From NCBI GenBank assembly GCA_949152475.1, contig OX424557.1, positions 25,233,462 through 25,297,461 on the forward strand: a stretch of 64,000 nucleotides of DNA, given 5' to 3'. This document shows, one piece after another, positions 60,829 to 64,000 of this stretch (its first letter is position 1; every line of letters begins with the position of its first letter). The notes under the pieces were generated by a model. It was not told where the DNA came from. It worked only from the letters and a program-made list of their open reading frames with translations, and ran no database searches. This stretch comes from Terebella lapidaria. Its lineage: Eukaryota; Annelida; Polychaeta; Terebellida; Terebellidae. The translations under genes were made by a program, and so were the position numbers.

Positions 60829-61696
60829 TACAGCACATCTCTATGTATTACAAGAGGACAGCCTGAAATTTTGTAATTACGTATGTGAATGGAATGGTAT
60901 TATCAACACCCACAGTCTCCGTGTCAGTCATATAAATGTTATGTCATTTTCATGGATTACATATATTCAACACATTCATCGAACTGATATGTAATTATTC
61001 CTATTGCCATTTACTAGATTGCTCACGATTGTGTGTGGGATATCGTTAAAATTACTTTTAAAATCTTCATAAAAGTCGTTGTTATACTCGTATGTAGAGA
61101 GAATCAACCCGAACCATTCGTAAAACAGTAGATTTTCATATTCTCAGATGTCATTGTGGAGTATTCATTCAAATGGGAAACAAGTTCATTGTAGAACAAA
61201 GATGTGCATTTCATCATAGCCTACAAAGCTGTGATCAAAGAGAATCGGACCTCTCAGAGGTCATTTGGTTGATGTTATGAATTTAATATGTGATATAATT
61301 TGTGAGTTCTGTGATACACCTAAAATCAATAGTAGCCACATATACACAATCTGATTTGCTAACCTAATCATGGAAACATTTTCTCTATTAAAAAATAACA
61401 ATCATGTCCCAAGGACATTTACGTTGTGATCGGTAATTCATGCTTTGTCCAGATTGTGGGGTGTTATATACAAGTATGTAGGTGTGGTATATCGGACCAC
61501 ACCCTGGGACAGGATTACACTCATATCCTTTCTCTCACAGCCTCCCTGTCGGTGTCTTGATGGGCGATTATGTTAGTTTCGGGGGTGTATAATACTGATA
61601 TACTCAGTAGACACGAATGTCACAAAGTAGAGCCCTTCCTTTATCCACACTTAATTACCATGTAGATGAGATTTTTAGACACGTAAAAGATACATT
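60829..61696. repeat. Module copy E, cut by the LTR element
   Basis: It corresponds to about 50,720-51,655 of copy C at high identity and ends exactly at acgtaaaagatacatt, where the LTR element begins. Copy C continues instead with gaaaatatcagctgcaatc. Confidence 0.7.
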
Positions 61697-62206
61697 TGTA
61701 GTAATTTTAGCGACTGTTACTCCCGTCCCTCCCGCGCACTACACATTTCCACAACAAACATTCATTCTACATGACTTACATACAGGACAGGTACACACTA
61801 TACGATCACAAGCATAAACTCCACGTAGTCATGGTTACACACACAGGTCAAACCACGCACCTGCGGCCCCGCTAGTTCAGTACACTCGGCCCCGTTTACT
61901 CGACCTTGACCTTCACATGCACTGACTTCTAAACATAGAACTTGACACACATACTCCACACATCACGTGCACAGATACAGGCATTACAAGTATTGACACG
62001 AGCCGGGGAAACCCACTTTCCCGGTGACATCAGCGCATTGCACCACACATTTAACCTATCACAACACCGCTTACACTTGGCGGGAAATTACACAGCCACA
62101 TGGTCCCTCGGCCCCAGTCATCTGCGCAGTTGAGAAGTAGATGTCCAAGTGAACGGTCGCATCGTATATTGTACCAAGAAGAACGGCCGTAATCGCATAA
62201 AAGGAA

Positions 62207-62214
62207 TATAAAAG
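62207..62214 (+). promoter_or_regulatory. TATA-like box in the LTR
   Basis: TATAAAAG lies about 140 bp before the AATAAA signal, placing it at the end of a presumed U3. A second TATATAAA-like run follows at about 62,230. Confidence 0.55.
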
Positions 62215-62351
62215 CTGATATAACGTGGATATATAAACTGTTGTATATATACAGAGGACTATAATATTTTGGATATTCGACTGGGAATCACCGACGTAGG
62301 TGTGAGCGGCCCCGTTTGTGGTGTGAGTGTTATCATTGACATTATCGCCAC

Positions 62352-62357
62352 AATAAA
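62352..62357 (+). promoter_or_regulatory. AATAAA polyadenylation-type signal in the LTR
   Basis: AATAAA lies 90 bp before the LTR end, in the position expected near the R/U5 border. Confidence 0.5.
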
Positions 62358-62448
62358 CAGTTTGAATTGAACTGCCGGCTTGTTGGTCTGTAGCACAACC
62401 TCACAGACATTCGGCCTGATACGGGCCAGTGAACCGTATTCTTCACAT

Positions 62449-62466
62449 TGGCGCCGTAGACCAGGA
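62449..62466 (+). other. Primer-binding site
   Basis: TGGCGCCGTAGACCAGGA lies one base after the LTR end CACA, the expected place for a tRNA primer site. The primer tRNA was not identified. Confidence 0.65.
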
Positions 62467-62510
62467 TCTGAGCTAGTCTCGGATCTTCGACCCAGACCTG
62501 ACCGGCATTG

Positions 62511-64000
62511 ATGGCATTGGCCCCGGGAGCCTCCCGCGGTGAGCCACTCGACCCCACGGATGACGAAGTGACGATCAATCCGAATCCGGCCTTCCGACCT
62601 TCCGGCTCTCGCTCAGTTGCCATGAGCGATACAGTTCCACTGTCGCAGGAGCAACAACCGTCCGGCCTTTTCGACTCCATCGGCGATCATTCGTCCCTGA
62701 GATCGTTTTCGCCGCCTACCGACCTGGTGCAGGAGTTCCTAGACGAAGACCCGCTCGCGCCGTCACATACAGTAAGTGACATTCTGCGTGCACACGCTAG
62801 AGCGTACTCGGCCACGCCGGCTAGAGCGACCCAGGAAAGTGACTTTGCCGACAGAAACTATACGCGCTCACGTCAAAGAGCGAGCGTAGATCGTGATATC
62901 GACCCAGAACAATTAGCAGTGAACGTTCGGCCGGTAACCATAGACACGTCAATGGTTACGCACCCACCAAGTAACTCTCGGATACGACAGTGGGTTTGTC
63001 AGTCTGACAATGTTCCGGAATCGACCCCGCCGAACGCTTATTCGGCCAATCGACCCCTGGCGCCGTCCATGACGCCGAGACAACACGACCCCGCGCCAGA
63101 AATGTACTCACGCATACCGACCGAGCCTACGGTGGTAGAGTACACACGACCCAGCCAGACGGGAGCGACATCCGAAGACATCCTGGCGACGACCGTTACC
63201 CGGATCGCGACGCCGCTACGACAACAACGACCCAGCGACACGATGACGGAATCTCGCGCCACCATGCGACAAGCGCGACCCCGACAAGCACCCTCGACAT
63301 CAAGTCGCCGACCCTGCGACCCCGACACGCCGACTTCCGATACACGCGCTCCCGCGCCGACCACGCACCGACCATCGCCGACTACCGGAGAACAACCGCG
63401 CTTCGATCCGTCGCAAGATCAAGTTGTGTCTGCTCCGGCAGAAAGTGTTGTGCCAATGATCGGACCTCCGATCTCACAATCAGTCGGAAACACCAACGGA
63501 TATGGTGTACCGCCAGTCGGATACCCTGGCGCAACAAGCGGTGTTCCAAATGGAGTAGCTGTCGGATACTATTCACCGCATGTCGGCTACGCGAACCCAC
63601 CGCCTGGATATGGTGGCGTTCCCAGCGTGATAGCTGACACCGGCTATCATGGTGCACAACCCGGATTAGTGTACCATGGTGTATGCCCAGATGGATCGGT
63701 ATACCGATATCCACCACCGGCTGTATTCCCACCCTCAGTCGGGATACCATGGGTGACGCCTCCATACAGTCAACCGGCCCCCGCTGCACAAGCACCACAC
63801 GACCCCAGTCACACGACGGCACCACCCGCCGCATCGCTCGCCGTCTCCGCGACGACAGCACCGACCGCCCCCGCTAACGCGACCCCGATCAACCCAGATA
63901 CGACGGCTCCGGCGACTTCGGCTGTTCCGACTCCGACGGCCACTGCAGCGACTACACCAGTTGCAGTGAGTGTTGACACGCCCACGCCACAGAGACTCAC
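62511..64000 (+). CDS. Gag-like part of the LTR element (partial, fossil)
   Basis: The region is open from a methionine at 62511 to the window edge, with a second in-frame methionine at 62622. The product starts with a short acidic stretch and becomes rich in Pro, Ala, Thr and Ser. A Tyr/Gly/Pro-rich section (about 63,470-63,720: GYGVPPVGYPG, VGYANPPPGYGG) is followed by a Thr/Ala/Pro tail. No zinc knuckle or capsid motif is recognised in the part seen, so gag is inferred from position after the primer site. It is more GC-rich than the surrounding DNA. Confidence 0.55.
   Translation, partial: MALAPGASRGEPLDPTDDEVTINPNPAFRPSGSRSVAMSDTVPLSQEQQPSGLFDSIGDHSSLRSFSPPTDLVQEFLDEDPLAPSHTVSDILRAHARAYSATPARATQESDFADRNYTRSRQRASVDRDIDPEQLAVNVRPVTIDTSMVTHPPSNSRIRQWVCQSDNVPESTPPNAYSANRPLAPSMTPRQHDPAPEMYSRIPTEPTVVEYTRPSQTGATSEDILATTVTRIATPLRQQRPSDTMTESRATMRQARPRQAPSTSSRRPCDPDTPTSDTRAPAPTTHRPSPTTGEQPRFDPSQDQVVSAPAESVVPMIGPPISQSVGNTNGYGVPPVGYPGATSGVPNGVAVGYYSPHVGYANPPPGYGGVPSVIADTGYHGAQPGLVYHGVCPDGSVYRYPPPAVFPPSVGIPWVTPPYSQPAPAAQAPHDPSHTTAPPAASLAVSATTAPTAPANATPINPDTTAPATSAVPTPTATAATTPVAVSVDTPTPQRL

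Larger units (their letters stand above)
61697..62447 (+). repeat. 5' LTR
   Basis: It begins TGTAGTAATTTTAGCG and ends GTATTCTTCACA (TG...CA). The start is fixed by comparison with the empty paralogue at about 51,655. It contains a TATA-type box and an AATAAA signal in the expected order. Confidence 0.8.
61697..64000 (+). mobile_element. LTR retroelement, 5' end (fossil; runs off the window)
   Basis: A 751-bp LTR, a primer-binding site and the start of a gag-like region are visible; the rest lies beyond the window. A Ty3/Gypsy-type element is the best guess from the CACA/TTGGCGCC junction and layout, but no reverse transcriptase is in view to confirm it. The part seen looks whole. Age cannot be judged because the second LTR is outside the window. 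It inserted into an existing module copy. Confidence 0.75.

Overview
This window looks like gene-poor nuclear DNA from a metazoan, probably a marine invertebrate. I found no intact host protein gene, rRNA or functional tRNA. The evidence is a Penelope-like element, a DIRS-type tyrosine-recombinase retroelement, an LTR retroelement, many non-autonomous DNA transposons and long AT-rich duplicated tracts, with no operon-like gene packing. I cannot name the species or phylum from sequence alone.

Layout. 1-9,210: a decayed Penelope-like element (PLE) on the minus strand, split by two later insertions: a 359-bp mini-LTR element with tRNA-like sequence in its repeats (1707-2065) and a DIRS-type retroelement (2699-9015) with both ends and its internal complementary region. 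10,001-11,787: a long-armed foldback transposon with another MITE inside its left arm; a second copy lies at 31,837-33,211. 12.3-34.0 kb: a mosaic of low-copy repeats (called A and B here), with a near-identical 1.59-kb tandem duplication, a 1.7-kb tandem duplication, a TTAA-flanked transposon, a hAT-type MITE and a 178-bp hairpin. 34.0-61.7 kb: five whole or partial copies of a module of about 4 kb, broken up by transposons. The largest is a 4.6-kb inverted-repeat element (38,240-42,867) filled with minisatellite. 61.7-64.0 kb: the 5' end of an LTR retroelement, whose insertion point is fixed by an unoccupied paralogous site at about 51.65 kb.

How the parts fit. Because the repeats are multi-copy within the window, several insertions can be compared with an empty copy, which gives exact ends and target duplications without a database. 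The recurring oddity is architectural. Four terminal-inverted-repeat elements with different ends and target sites, plus one large foldback tract, share one plan: a tandem minisatellite, a spacer, then the same minisatellite inverted. The most unusual single element is the mini-LTR element whose repeats carry a tRNA-like RNA polymerase III promoter. The virus-like and LTR-kin elements are described only as fossils.
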